DNA from: Thozetella sp. PMI_491
Lineage: Eukaryota > Ascomycota > Sordariomycetes > Chaetosphaeriales > Chaetosphaeriaceae
NCBI GenBank assembly: GCA_021432635.1
Contig: MU270015.1
Location: 2,896,416-2,960,415, forward strand
Length of the DNA stretch: 64,000 bases
Direction of reading: 5' to 3'
Part shown: positions 34,350 through 46,887 of the stretch, piece by piece
Layout: each line of letters starts with the position of its first letter
How positions within the stretch are numbered: the stretch's first letter is position 1
The notes under the pieces: generated by a model
Told to the model about the DNA's origin: nothing
Seen by the model: only the letters and a program-made list of their open reading frames with translations
Databases searched by the model: none
Position numbers and translations under genes: made by a program

Positions 34350-37300
34350 TCGGCCCAGCAGTTTTGAGTTCTATCGGCTAGCAAGTTGCAATACTGCGTC
34401 GATGAAATTTTAGATTCGAGGGGAGTGTGCAACAGCACTGTGCTGATATGCACCGAGAAGGGCTACGCCTAAGTGTGTGCACATAGTTGCTGTCTAGCAC
34501 AAGAGCAAACCTTCCTCTGACCGTTCTATTGTACCGCTCCAATCTTTAAGCAAGTGCAATATCCGCGTATCACTATAGCAACAATATCAAGTGTCGTGAA
34601 GAGCCAGCCAAGGTGCTGCCCAACGTTATCCTCCAGTGATAGTTCAACCTATGTTGGTGTTGCGCCGATACTACTGCAGCAGGAGCTTTGTCAAATTTTC
34701 GCAGAATACACAGGGGAAGCACAGAGTATAGTTCAATGTTTGCCAAGGCATCTAAATATAGTACTGGTAATAAATGATAATAATATCACATATTTCAACC
34801 GTAACCCTACATCTTTGAGAATTATTTTCATTTGTGCTTTTCTTAAGTATTATAAATATACCATTTATCTGCGCGATTTACTCGACTCATTTCTGATGCA
34901 TAACATGCACCGTATGGCTCTGCTGCGCTAGACAAACGTGCGTGTTTTGTTTCTGTTCTGCGACTTCGGCTATATATACTCTATTGTAATATATATACAT
35001 AATGTGCTTCAATAGATATATGGCGAGTTTGAATGCATGAGTTTTCGTGTACATGTGCTTGTTGAGGGGGGTGGCTAGAGAGTAGGGGTGGGGTCCTGCT
35101 ACTTTCAGGGTCCAAAGTTTAGGTAATTCATAAAAGCTGTGCAAGCCCTCAATGATGTCACTAGCAAGGCATCAATATTTCCCGCTGGGGAAACGGTTTG
35201 CCGAATTGCCGGTGCGGAGAGGTGCCGGCTGTCCCACGGCCCGCGGCGGTATCGGGTTTAGCTGCGACTCCGCAACTCTCATCGACGCCGAGATAGCCGT
35301 TGTTTAGGTCACCTCTTTTGCAAATCAGAATCTTCGCCCTCCTTAGGCTGCGGGCCTGCGGGGTCTTTACAACCCGCGCGATTTGCGTATCTTGATCTGG
35401 GATTTGGAAACGGCCCGAGGCGTTGGTCCGGCATTTGCGTAGTCTAGACCTCATATCTATCGTGTTGCCCGTACTATCGTTATTCACAACATCATCGAGG
35501 TGTTCTTAGGGGATAAAATTTCAGAAGTCTTTCATGGACCCATGGCCATGTGATGATCTAGGCTGGTTCCCCAGACGCGTAACATGCTCAACAATCAGCG
35601 GTCTGCGCCGCTTTCTAAGCACATTTGGCTTGTTACTATTGGGCGCGGCGCTCGCCGTTTTATAGCTGAGTTTTGGCCGATATCTAGCGAGTTTTGAAGG
35701 AACGGAATGCGAGTGCTTCGCTCTATGCCGTTGGCGGCGGTCCTCGGGTGTCGGGACGTCGTTGCGTATCCTCAAAGACGGCCTATAGCTGGCGAAGTGT
35801 CAAGAAATGGTTTATATTCATAGATAGTCAACAAACACCGCATGCTGCATCAGTTAGAGCATTTTTAGAGCTACGCAGGAGGTAGAATATACTACCAAAT
35901 ATCATGGAGGGGGCAAGACAACTCTGAGTTTATACCCCTATATCTTCGAGCGCCTATATCCCAGGACCACCCAGTCTTCAAGCTTGAATCAGCTTGAGTG
36001 AAGCTATGTCCACGGATAGAGAAAACCCTCTACATTCCAACTTCAACATTTCTGAAGGGTGGCCTCTGCCTTTATATGTTGCAGGCTCCAGGAGGTGGCG
36101 CCACGGCTCGTTTTTCTCTGCAGATTCAACATTTCACTGTTTGGTAGTGCAGTTGAAGGACCTCCTTTTCCCAATGAAATTACGCATAACCACAGCGTGC
36201 ATGGATTCTAGTTCGGGCTGAGGCGGGCACGCCGCTGGCAACATCCCCTTAGTATCTTGCTCTGTTAGTTCGCTCCACCAGTCTGTTTGCCTCGGTGTCA
36301 CTATCCCATGCAATGTCCGAGTTCTCTTCAGCCACTTTTAAATCGGCTACGCTGCTAATTATCGCGAAACGTGGTAGTCTTCTTGTCTGATGGCGTCCGT
36401 TTGAGACAGCCTGCTCCACGAGCCACGCAGGATCCCCTTCAGCCCCTAAACAGGCCAGCTCGTATGTACCGGCCCGCCGACTACAAATACGAACAATCCA
36501 TAAAATTCTGTTGCTTGTACTGCTCGAATATTCCCATTACAGAGCTTTTCTTTGATCGTGAGGCCATTGTCTCACCCCGGAGTCTTCGATGAACACCGCT
36601 TGGCTCTGGAACAGACTGCACCATCCTCCGCAGCTCTTGGCATAGGCAGCCGTCTAGACTCCAGTCAGCTTCTCCTGAGCCTCCAATGGTCAGATGGCCC
36701 AGCCCTCAGTCACACTTAAGTGCCAATTCGGAATGCACCGACACGAGGAATGTTAACATCAATATCGAGGCGCATATGCGCAATAACCAAAATTGGACTA
36801 ACTCTTTCACCATTGGTAGCCTCGTGGCTTTCATTCAATCCATTTTATGTGTAAAAATGGTCTAATTGTCCATGTGAAAGACGCCGCAGGCCCGAGACAG
36901 AGGAGGGTAGCAGTGAGGCTATACTCTAGTCTCTCGGCCCAAGTCTGAGGACGCCATCTTGGCAATGCTAAATTAATCTTTGGAATCACCGACTCACTCC
37001 ACATGCGATACATCAGAATGCCAAGTTTGCTTGGCACATAGAAATGGAGAGCTGGGATGTCCCATGAAGCCCAATATGCGAGGCGACATGGAACTGATGA
37101 TGTCTTCAGCCGCAACTTCTTTAACTGTTCGGATTGCGGATGCTACGCAAGGTCCCGTTGCTAAGGCACCATAATCATTCCCCATTTTAAGACAGGTTGG
37201 AATTATGTCCCGAAGTATTCCAGACGTGGGGTGGTTAATATGGACTAGGGCACGTCAGTGGTATGGCAAGCTTTATTGAATCAGCTCGAATTATGTTGGG

Positions 37301-38252
37301 GATGCACAAGATCCACACTTGGCTTGGCGCCTGCCCTTTGCGAAAAGTTACATTCGCATCATGTGTCAGTGGTCAGTGACGATGTTGCAATCGGTTGTCC
37401 GAATATTCACAGAAACGCCCACACCTAGGCTGACTAGGTGGCTATCCCAGAACCGGTTCGTTTTATAATCGGTACCCAATTAAGGGCTGTGCAATTAGGC
37501 TATTAGTGGTTTAAGACGCTTTTTGTTCCAGCTTAGAAGTTCTAGCTTCGCTTTTCTCGGTTGACAGGAGGCTTTACTTGTGGGACACCAGAAGCTTAGG
37601 TGGCATTGGTGTGGTAGACTATGCTCCCAATACCGAATGCTGCCGTGTCGCTCCTGTTTGTACGAACGAAGGAATCATGATCAAACCTAGCAAAGTTCCT
37701 TTTTTCGGCGCATAGGAGTGGCCAGGCTGGTCTCTGGGCGTTCCTGTTGACCCAAAAATACGACACACCATACCGCGATGCATACCCAGTTGCATTTTGT
37801 GCCCCCACGGTACGTTTGTATCGACTAAGTTTCTCCAAGTTCGGGCCGGTATACCTTTGGTATGACTCTGCTTCTCACCTCATATTTGCAGGAGAATTAC
37901 ACGTGGGTGTAGCCATATGGTTGCACTTCCCTCTTGGAGTTGGGATCGGGACTTAAGTACTTGGTGGGCTCGTGGTTCATTCGGGACTAGCACAAGGCAA
38001 TTTTGATATGCGATGAACCGTCCGTGGCACAAAGGGACATCTACAGGCTGTTGTAGACATGTGTTCTGTCGCAAGATCAATGCCATGGGTAATTTGAGGA
38101 GACCTCAAGTCCACCCTCCTAGATAAGTATAAATATGATGTGTCCTGCCTTTTTCTTCCCGGCAATGAGTCGACAGAGGCAGTTGTTCAAAGCCTAGAAA
38201 CGTACACAGAGACGACAAAAACTTATTCTACCATCTTACTACTTCAATCACT
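34350..38252. other. Gene-poor, partly AT-rich stretch
   Basis: 3.9 kb with no supported gene. Minus-strand frames at 35161-35487 and 35521-35775 are basic and could be a worn remnant (they lie close together, separated by stops) but match nothing I know. An AT-rich patch is at about 34740-35030. The end of the region is the promoter of the secreted protein gene at 38253. Confidence 0.45.
38128..38135 (+). promoter_or_regulatory. TATA box of the cysteine-rich secreted protein gene
   Basis: TATAAATA about 118 bases before the ATG at 38253, followed by a C/T/A-rich leader typical of strongly expressed fungal genes. Confidence 0.5.
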
Positions 38253-38843
38253 ATGCAATTCACTGCACTCGCCCGAGCACTGGGCCTGGCTTCTCTCCTC
38301 GGCAGCGCCGTCGCTGTAAATCTCTGCTTCTACAACTCCCAAAACTGCCGCGGTTCAGTCGTTTGCTGCAACAATGTCGGTGCCAACGTCTGCTGCGGCG
38401 GTGCAATCAACCAAAACTTTGCCGCTTCGGGCGGCATTCAGAACCTCCAAGCCGGCCAGGTTGCCGTGCTGTTCGTCGACACGGGCGGCCACCTCGGACA
38501 GTGCGTGGAGCGGTGGTGTGTCGGAGGAAACGGATGCTGCACGGCAAATCTGGGCATGCCCGTCACCGCGGGCTCCAGGCATGTTGGCTCTCGGATCTTG
38601 GGCGCCGATGCTTCGGCAACCAAGTGCACCTCGAATGCTACCATCAACTCGATTGCTAGCATCGAGGGCGAGAGCGCCTGGATCTTGAATGAAGAAGACG
38701 TTGCTCCTGGCTCTTTTGCTGGCATTGTGGACAGTTTCAATGCCTTACCCGAAGGAGACCGCGAAGACTTCCTGAAAAGCCACGGCGCAGTTCTGGGGCA
38801 GTCGCTGGGTCTGGACAAGACTCCTATAAGCACCTTGTCTTAG
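38253..38843 (+). CDS. Cysteine-rich secreted protein, 196 aa (effector-like)
   Basis: A single exon. Signal peptide at residues 1-21 (MQFTALARALGLASLLGSAVA). The mature N-terminal half is packed with cysteines in short-spaced pairs (NLCFYNSQNC, VVCCNN, NVCCGG, CVERWC, GCC), about twelve in the first ~105 residues. The C-terminal half has few cysteines and looks helical and acidic. No catalytic motif or anchor signal is visible. Small size, secretion and dense cysteines fit a wall-associated or effector-type protein. Codon use is strongly GC-ending, unlike the AT-rich DNA around it, which suggests a well-expressed gene. Confidence 0.8.
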   Translation: MQFTALARALGLASLLGSAVAVNLCFYNSQNCRGSVVCCNNVGANVCCGGAINQNFAASGGIQNLQAGQVAVLFVDTGGHLGQCVERWCVGGNGCCTANLGMPVTAGSRHVGSRILGADASATKCTSNATINSIASIEGESAWILNEEDVAPGSFAGIVDSFNALPEGDREDFLKSHGAVLGQSLGLDKTPISTLS

Positions 38844-39479
38844 ACCAGCAATCACAGCATCGCCTTTAGGAATGTCAACCAGAGCGAAACTCGCGGTTTG
38901 AGTTTTGCGGGTTGTGTTTGCGCGAAGCATACCAAACCGTACATGTCTATGGAAATATCCTGGCCAGATATATCCGGTGACCACACTCGTTAATAGTTGA
39001 TCATACCGTATTCATCTATTCAATGCAGTCATTCGTTCAATAATCTAAGATGTCCTTGCTTCATTCCCATTGAATGTGTAAAGATCATTGTCAAGCCTAG
39101 AAAGCCATTTAGTCCACCCCAATATCTTCGGAACAGCATAGTGACGTTCACATGGCATGGAAAATGACTAGATATTGATGTCTCTTTATTATTGACTTAT
39201 GACCCCATGGGTAGAGAGATACAAGGTGCTCACCACAGCCTTGTGTGGCACTAATGGCAATAAAACTCATCTCGAACATCTTTTGTACTGTTGGTAACAT
39301 AGTCATTTGGATGCCAGTTCGCCATAGATTCTCATCATTAGGTATCGTGAACATTTACGTTGTAACATGGTAGTGGAAGAGCTTTCATGGAGATGGATAG
39401 TGTAACTGTCCAATGTAATGTCGACTGAGGCCAAATCCTTCGTGGCAGGTTTCCATTCTTCCTACAAGCCATCTTTCAG
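38844..39479. other. Intergenic between convergent genes
   Basis: 636 bases of 3' flanking DNA for both neighbours. Nothing recognised. Confidence 0.5.
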
Positions 39480-41439
39480 CTACTCGTCACCCTTCTTCTT
39501 GACCAATGGCCCAGTCAAAAGGCGTAGCTTCTTGCCCCATATGTAGATAGGCACACCGAAGAGCCCGACCACGCCCAACAACCCGGCAAAAATGCCAAAC
39601 GCGCCATCATAGCCATACGAGGCCGTGAACTGCGCCAAAGGGTAATCGATGCCAAAAGAAATGAAACCGCGGAAGGCACAGATGATGATGAGGATGGGTC
39701 CGGTGCGCGACGGATAGCTGTCCAGCAGGTAGGTAATAGAGACGATATTAACGCCGACAAAAGTGAAGTAAAACGCGGCTAGGGCCCAGGCATAGACGAA
39801 CCAGTGATACTGATCGGGATGCGTGAATCCTTGGCCATACAATGTGGAGGTGATGATACCGACGACAATCGGGAGGATCAGAGGGATGAGGCGAACCTCG
39901 GGCTCGTGGACACCGCCGCGGCGATTGGCAAACCATTTGATGAGCATATCGGATCCACGGCCGAAGAAGGGAAGTGCAACCAGGGCTGTGATGATCTGGC
40001 CGCAATTGAGGTAGCTGGTCGACGACTGGGGCCAGTTGTACGGAGCAAGGGTGATGATATTGCCGTACGTGGTACCGATACCGACATTGATAGCGAGTGC
40101 GAGGCCGTTGAGGGTCATAGCCCAGAAGACTTGGGGGACGATGAGGAGCTCGAAGCTTTGCTTTTGGAGAGAACAGAGGTTAATTCCACAGAGGCTACGC
40201 CCAATCAAGAGAGTTTCAGGACGGTACTCACGCGGAAAGTGGACCAAGCCTTTTCCCACTCAGGTTCGCCGACCCACAGAGCTAGGTTTGACTTCCACGT
40301 CCGAGGAGGGTAGTTGACCGAATCAATTGGGGGCCGCTTGGTACAATACTCGACGCTAGAGCTGCCGTCGGATCCTTCCTGGTACGCGGCCAGAGGGCGG
40401 TTGTACTTAGTCTCGGGCACGAGCAAGAACGTAAGAACGAACTGAACACCAGCGAGGATGGCACCGAGGCCATACCACCACTCTGGGGTGATGGCGCCTG
40501 CGATGGGGCTGGCGAAGAGCACCCAGACAGTGGTGAGAGTAACTTGGACGGCAAGCTGGACCATCAAAGCCTGACCACGTTCGTGTAGGAAGAAGATTTC
40601 CTGTATTGTAAATTCGCATCAGTGGGCGGCTACCGCGACAAGGAGGTTGGAGAGGGCCGTTTCCTCTTACTTGGGCTATCATTGGGACGAGAGCTTCACT
40701 CTGGCCGGCGGCAAGTCCCATGGCGCATCGTGCCCACAGAAGATAGTTGTAGTTTGTCGTGCTTGCCGCGGCGCACAAGGCGGCCGTAATGACCAGGATG
40801 ACAGTCGAGAAGAGCAAAACAACGCGCCGTCCTACAGCATAGGCGATGGGCATGCCGAGCAGATTTCCGATTCCCCTTTGACCGAGGTTAGACGCCCCCT
40901 ACAGTGACTTATTTATGTAGCCGGGGGCAGCTATGGGCTTACATGAACAGATTGGGCCAAGTCATCAGCGCCACAATATCGGCCTCCGACTTGCCCATCG
41001 CGATGTATGCTGGGATGTAGAACCCCAGAACGCCACCGAAACCGGAGATGATACTAAGACCGAGGACCGAGACTAACAGATGCAGGAAATCAGCATTTGT
41101 TAGAAGGCTTCGGAAGGAGAGAGGCTCTGTGATAGGTCAATTAGACTTACAAGTCGAGATAACAACAAGAATAGCCGTCTTCTGCCATTTGCCCATGTTG
41201 AGTGGGTCTACGTAGGATTTAGTAGACAGCCAAAATGGTAATACTGCGTCGGGTAGGTGTATTAACTTACCTCGCGGATCGGCCGTGGGGGTGGGAATGT
41301 AAACGACAGTGCCCTCAGTCAGCTGGACAGTACCGGTGACCTCGGTGAGATTCTTGCTGTGGGCGCCGCGGTCGTGCCTCGCAGCCTCGACATCGTTGTG
41401 CTCGACGTAAGTCAACGCCTCGTCCTTATCGGAAGTCAT
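39480..41439 (-). CDS. MFS transporter, 536 aa
   Basis: Six exons (41439-41271, 41207-41151, 41072-40943, 40875-40671, 40600-40232, 40160-39480) join in phase. Hydrophobic segments are arranged as in MFS proteins: first helices in FGGVLGFYIPAY and FMGIGNLLGMPIAYAVGRR (loop 2-3 GRR), ARCAMGLAAGQSEALVP in helix 4-5, a large central loop with a WVGEPEWEKAW stretch, and six C-terminal segments. It ends in a lysine-rich tail. The type fits proton-linked drug or metabolite transporters of the plasma membrane. Its upstream region carries three copies of the cluster motif, so it is probably co-regulated with the oxygenase genes at 44.8-55.4 kb. Confidence 0.83.
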
Positions 41440-42819
41440 TTTGGACGCTGAGACAATGCCGCACGCTGATGAACGAAACGGGAGGTTGCAAGTACGGGAA
41501 TTGGCGGAAGAAAGAGGGCTGCATTGAGACCTGAGATGGCGGCACAGCTACAATGAGAGCAGGAAGCGTCCCAGATATGTACTCTCTGATCTTGTGCTCC
41601 GGCGATGTTTTAGATGAACCAACTCCTTGGCTCTATAGCGGTCGGCTGGGCCCAGCCCCGGGTAGCCCCGGCCGTAGAACCCCACGATCACTCCTTTTCC
41701 CCATGACCTCCCCCAGATTTCCGACAGTATGGCTAAACGAGGAAGGATCCAATCAAAAGAGGATAGACTAGGGGGCCGTCGTTAGTTCTGAGCGCCAGGC
41801 TCAAAGCGGCTACCCTGGGGTCGAGTCACTCCAGCCGAACCGAGTTTGCCCCAGTGTTGAAATGTACAATCTTCTCAACCGAGAGCTAATGAGACTTTCG
41901 TTGTTTGGGAGCGCGGGGCCGGCGGGGCCACCACCCACTCTCCGCCTGCCGCCACCATTTGCCGACTCGCTCCTAACCGTCTCGTGGACGCCTGGCAGGC
42001 AAGCAGGGGTTAGGAATCTGAGAGCCTTCCCACTGCCTAACAAGAGACAGGCAGTTCAATTATCATCAAGCAAATGGTAATACAGAAGTTCATGCCAAAC
42101 CGACCTAGAACGCATTGTGTGCGAGCCCATGTTCGCTGCCGCCCTAGGGAACCATTCGAGAAGCTGGGACTCAACTCTGGTACTACGCCCGAGACTCGCC
42201 GAGAGCTGGGACTGCTGCACCGGTCATGCATTTAGATGGCTTTCAAGAAAAATCTGCCAAATTCATGCCCGAATCTGCAAGAAGGGAAGTGCATCTTCCA
42301 GCGGTGCTGCAGCGCCGTGGCTCCAGGGAGGGTCACATCCATTTTGACGGAGGGAAGTGGGAGGCTATGGGTGCAAAATGAAAGATAAAGCTGATTTATG
42401 TCGTATGCTGTATGGCAATGTGCAGATACTACGAAAGTCTAGATTGGTATTCCGTACTGTCTCGGCTAAGTGCTTTACATGTAATCTAGGATGGGGTGTC
42501 GGATTGCTTCAGGAATAGCCCCTTGTGAAGTTTACCTTCACTACCTGCGCTGCCTGCGGCGTTCTACCGGCCGGTCGCCCGTAAAGACTACAAGACCTGA
42601 GCTTTGGCCCCCTGGTCTCTTTATATCCACTTATGATTTATCAGAGTGATCACATATCGTCTCCGCCTACACAGCAGGTTGAAGCACGAGAGTAATACGT
42701 TTACATAAATCGCTGCGTGGAGCGACGACTTGTCGGTATATTAAAGGAAATAGCACAGAAGGGATATTTGAAATAGAGTGTAGCTTGTGAACAACTGGAT
42801 GCAGCGAGAGCACTCCCAT
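41440..42819. other. Intergenic, includes MFS promoter
   Basis: 1.4 kb; the first ~450 bases are the MFS upstream region with cluster motifs. No gene seen in the rest, which is 3' flank of the esterase. Confidence 0.5.
41641..41883. promoter_or_regulatory. Three YTCGGYTGRG-type sites upstream of the MFS gene
   Basis: GTCGGCTGGG at 41641-41650; TTCGGCTGGA (minus strand) at 41830-41839; CTCGGTTGAG (minus strand) at 41874-41883. They lie about 200-445 bases before the ATG at 41439. The second is identical to 50660-50669 and the third to 46346-46355, in the promoters of two other genes of the block. Confidence 0.55.
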
Positions 42820-43864
42820 TTAGTTGAGACTCTGGGAATTAAAGAATCCCACAATCCAGCTGGTCGCATCGAAAGCCGCGAGGTTCGCGCCGCCGTTATC
42901 ATTATTTTGGACCGTTGAGGGCCAGTCATGAGGAATGTTATCCCCATCGTACACCAGCTTCACCAGCGGCATTCCGTCACCAGAAGTAATGTTCACCCCG
43001 TTATCGCTTTTCGGGATAGAGACGTTGAACATCATCGTGCTGAGACCGTCCATGAGTGCCCAGTTCTCCATGTAATGTGGCAACGATGGGAAGCATGCAC
43101 CGGGTGTCCTTGTGCCAGGCGGTCTGAATCCTCCCTCGTAGGGAATAGTCGTGTCATTGCCGCCATGGAAGGCCAGGAAAGGGATATTGGTTCGACTGGC
43201 ATTGCAGACGATAGGCATAGTCTGGGGGTCGCAGTCGGCTTGGTCCGTGATTGCCTTGTTGTAATATGCACCCGATACCGGGGCAAAGGCTGCGAAGCGT
43301 GCTGATAAGTTGGGATCGCAGGCAAGCAAGCCAACCATGCCCCCGCCGTCAGACTTGCCGGTTGCGAAGATGCGATTAGTGTCGATGCAGAATTCACTCT
43401 CGATGAGGTCGAGCAGTTGGGTGACAAATCCGATATCGTCAATGTTCGTAATGCCAGGGGAGACTTCCCACGAGGCTCCACCGGCGGTATCGGTTGTCTT
43501 CTCGGCTCTCACCTAGTCACTATGGCTGCATCTTAGTTCGGATACGAGGAAGACTCACGCCCATAGGATATATAACTATGTATCCCGGGTTAAAAATGGT
43601 GCCGTTCAGCCCGTCCAACGCCGCCTGTCCAAGGTCCGTTTTCCCGGCACCATGAAATGAAAAAATTAAGGGGGTTGGTGCATTTTGGTCGTAGTTGGGG
43701 GGGACATAAACTCGATACATTCGAGTGCCGTTGTCAGTAGATATCGCCTGGTTTAGGCTAAGCTTTCCCAACGGAGTGATTGGGGAAGGCATGCCGCATC
43801 CTGTTGTCTGGGCAATCACGCCAGAGTTGAATAGGAGAGCTACGCTGATCAATGTGAACAGCAT
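42820..43864 (-). CDS. Secreted feruloyl/acetylxylan esterase-like hydrolase, 332 aa
   Basis: Two exons (43864-43559 and 43512-42820) with a 46-nt intron between. Signal peptide MLFTLISVALLFNSGVIA, mature start near QTTGCGM. The α/β-hydrolase nucleophile elbow is GKSDGGG with S156, and likely triad partners are D222 (HGGNDTTIPY) and H297 (NIPHDWP). Oxyanion motif FSFHGAGK is at about residues 68-75. This is the layout of PHB-depolymerase/feruloyl-esterase (CE1-type) enzymes that remove ferulate or acetate from plant xylan. It lies inside the oxygenase block but its upstream DNA lacks the shared motif, so I regard it as an unrelated wall-degrading enzyme. Confidence 0.85.
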
Positions 43865-44790
43865 CGTTTCAATAATCGAAGGATTGTTTGTGTCAAGGTG
43901 TTCGAGGTCGCAGACAAGGAATAGGAGCTGATAGAGCCTCCGTAGCGCTCCTATATACGCTTTCTTTCTGGTTTATCCGGCCTAAATGAGCGACCTTGCC
44001 GTCTGAATTTGATAGCATTAAAGACTATAATGTCACCCATGACTGCAGCCTTGTTTATTTGTTTAACGTATTTGCAAATGACGGCCGACATTTCCCGAGG
44101 ACACGCGGCTAGAGAATGACACTGTGAGTTAGATGCCTTCGCGAGCGATCACACGTCAGCCGGGTTAAAGTCCTTGTCGCAGGCGTGACCAAATACACCG
44201 GCAGTAAAGCCCCGTACTAGTAGATGTGATGACCACCTCGTCTATCACGCCTGCAAAATATACTTTAGCTTATGGACACCGTCGTAAAATCTCACGGGGT
44301 AATACATAGTGCTGACCAAAATAGGTTGTAGCTTAGCTCATTTCACAATAATTTAGGCATGTGTAGGCAACGCAATCGCTTGATTGGAGGGCTTCTATTA
44401 TAAGGAATTCCCCCTAGAGCACTTGTGGAAGTTTTCGTCCAACTGCACGCATCGTATCCGAGGGCTTACACACAATGCCCGCTAAACAAGTATAGATACT
44501 TCAAGTCACTATATCGTCTCTAGATACTGTGACTTGTCGCTAAGATCGACGGAAATGGCTCCGATTCGCTCGCGGGCGGTGTGGGCGTGCAACCCACGTG
44601 TAAAGCTGTCCCAACGCACCGGCTGCGACCGTCCCGGTGCTAGGGCTGCCTAAACGACAGCCCGGCACCAGTCAATTTCAGCAGCCTAAACACCACGGTT
44701 GAGGATTGTCTGTAGTATTATCTTGTTGCCATAGCCAACTGGATCATGCCTGTGAGCATCTAGTGTCGCAACCTGATCAGGACCTATTCA
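43865..44790. other. Intergenic, esterase promoter side
   Basis: 926 bases without a gene. No copy of the TCGGYTGRG motif was seen here. Confidence 0.5.
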
Positions 44791-46092
44791 CTAATACGCC
44801 TTGATACCGGCAAGCCGGAGCACCGTGTCATTAACCTCGGGCTTCTCAAACGGCTCCTTCCGGTTTTTGGGACACGGCTCTCCATCTCTCATGGGCGTCT
44901 CGAGGGACGGGCGGATGTTGCTGCAGCAATCATGTTAGCGACCGACCGCTTGCTGAGGAAGACACAGAGGAGATTTAACGGAGAGCAGGGACGGCAAGTA
45001 AGTTCTTACCAGTGTGGCCAATGTGTGGTGCCGACGTAGTTCTCAAAACACCATTGCTTCGCCTTCAAGGCTTCTTCGTCGGCAAACTTGCGCGGCGTCA
45101 TGCATATATACTGTACGTGGCGGATTTGGTTGCCCTCCGGGAGGCAAGCGTAGTGCATCGTCCTCGAGTCCCAGAGTACGAAATCGCCGGGCTCCATGTT
45201 CATCTTGACCAGCTCACAGCCGCGTTCCTTGAACCACTCAACGTCCTTTTCGCTAAAGAGGAAGAGATCCATGAATTCGAACTCAGGCGGCGGAGCATCC
45301 TCATGGTTATACGACTCTCGTTTCTGCGCGAAAAACTCCTCGTAGAGCTTGGACGAGCCTTTCATCAGCATCAGGCCACCATCTTTGGAGCCGTTGGGTG
45401 CGTAGTTCAAGAGGCCCTGGACGGCTTGCATACTAGATAGAAGGATACATCGTGTCAGCTAGCTCCATGTTAAAGGGTGCTTAATGTCCGGGATGTTACC
45501 TACCCCTTGCGGCGCGGGTTCTGATCGCAGTGCGGCCAGGGGCTCCACTTCAAGTCTTTTCGGTTAGGCATCGAGATGTTGGCGCCGTCAAAGGAGCAGA
45601 TCAGCTCTTTAGTGCCCCAAAGCTTCTCAAAAAGCTCGATCACGCCGGGCTCGGTGCGCGCCTCCCATGCAATCTTCTCGTGAGCGGAGCCGTAGGCATG
45701 ATACATGCTATGTACGCTGATCAGCGTGGGGATTTAAATAGCGTTGCTTTTCTAGATTACAGTTCGGGGACAGGCATGAGAATGTGAAATAGAACTTACC
45801 CTCCCTTGAAACTCACCGGCAAGTGCTCGGCCGTCCAAGTCTCAGGATCATTTTCGTCAAACCCCAGGTCAAACTTGTGCAGCCACTCAATCTGCTTCTC
45901 CGCGTAGTACTTTGCCCGCTCGGGGCTGATAACGCCCTTCAGCAAAACGCAGCCGTTTCTGTGGAATTCATCCCTCCAGTCGCCGTAGACAGCATCCTGA
46001 TCAAAAGTCACGAGGTCTTCTGTCTCGAACCGCGTAGCGAAGTTACGTTGCAGCTTTGCCTCGGTGGTTGCCGTGGTGGTTTGGGAAGCCAT
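44791..46092 (-). CDS. PhyH-family Fe(II)/2-oxoglutarate dioxygenase, 349 aa (copy 2)
   Basis: Four exons (46092-45800, 45707-45504, 45432-45010, 44920-44791) join in phase. The start is the ATG before ASQTTTATT; an upstream GTG frame is not credible. Iron ligands are likely H157 and D159 (WPHCDQNP) and H259 (SRTMHYA); R270 would bind 2-oxoglutarate. Landmarks YGDWRDEFHRNG at the N-terminus and QAVQGLLNYAPNGSKDGGL are shared in form with copy 3 at 49.2 kb, so the two are paralogues. It probably hydroxylates or oxidatively rearranges a small molecule of the cluster. It is divergent from the CocE-type hydrolase across a 795-base promoter holding four motif copies. Confidence 0.87.
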
Positions 46093-46343
46093 GGCTGCTC
46101 TCGGGCGAAGAAGCCGCGGTGCTGAGAATCTTGGACAAAGAATTGAACGAGACCAGAATCGGCAAAACACAACAAAGAAATGTTACGTGAGGTTTTAGGC
46201 CTGGCTTGCTTCTTTGCGACGTGTTAACTGCTTGCTTCGGCTCTCCGCCCCCAGGTTGATTGAGATAAAAAGAGAAAGGGCATCTAATCTCTCATCCCTG
46301 TGGAATTGGGGAAACTCCCGCTAGGCTGTGCTGTAACAGTCTA

Positions 46344-46430
46344 GACTCGGTTGAGAAGCAGGCCGGCTCGGCTGAGAATAAGTGAGGCAGGCTCGGCTGA
46401 GACGTATCCACAGAAATGCTGCCAGCCGAA
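46344..46430. promoter_or_regulatory. Array of cluster motif in the PhyH copy 2 / hydrolase divergent promoter
   Basis: GACTCGGTTGAG at 46344-46355, GGCTCGGCTGAG at 46365-46376 and again at 46390-46401, and TTCGGCTGG (minus strand) at 46422-46430. The two 12-mers are identical to 53838-53849. The region from 46093 to 46887 holds no gene. Confidence 0.6.
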
Positions 46431-46887
46431 GGCTCCTAACCCAACATCTAGGATGGCTGCGTCCAAACTTCCCCACAACCCCGCAAACGGCCCCTCCGAC
46501 CCCTCCGACCCCTCCGACGCCTTCTCCACAGAGCAGGCGGGCCCCGCATCGTGGAGAGTCTTCTCCTGAGGTTACCCCTTGGATATGGTACCTAGGGAGG
46601 TAGTCAGCAGTATTTGGTAAAAGTTGGATGGAGTAGCCCGTTTCCAAGGGGCATGCCAGCTTATAACTTTCCAACCAAAGCCTGGTGTCTATTCATCTTT
46701 CGTCAAGGTGATTGTCTGTGCTTGGCGACCTTCTTTCTCCAACTGCTAGAGAGCTTGTTCGTCTTGTATATCGTGCGAAACCCTAGCAATATTGACTACC
46801 TCTCCTCAGGCACCTTATTTCATCCTCTTCGTTCGGTTTACCCGACATAAACACATCACCACCGATCTCTGCTTATCGCTTCATGAG

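Noticed and set aside
35161-35775. Two basic minus-strand frames as a possible retroelement remnant
   Set aside because: No reverse transcriptase, protease, integrase or terminal repeats could be recognised; the frames are separated by stops.
39804-40317. Plus-strand frames of up to 169 codons
   Set aside because: Antisense shadow of the last exon of the MFS gene, with no domain-like sequence.
42455-42470. CTCGGCTAAG near the esterase as another cluster-motif copy
   Set aside because: It departs from the consensus at the key TG and lies 3' of the esterase, not upstream of any gene.
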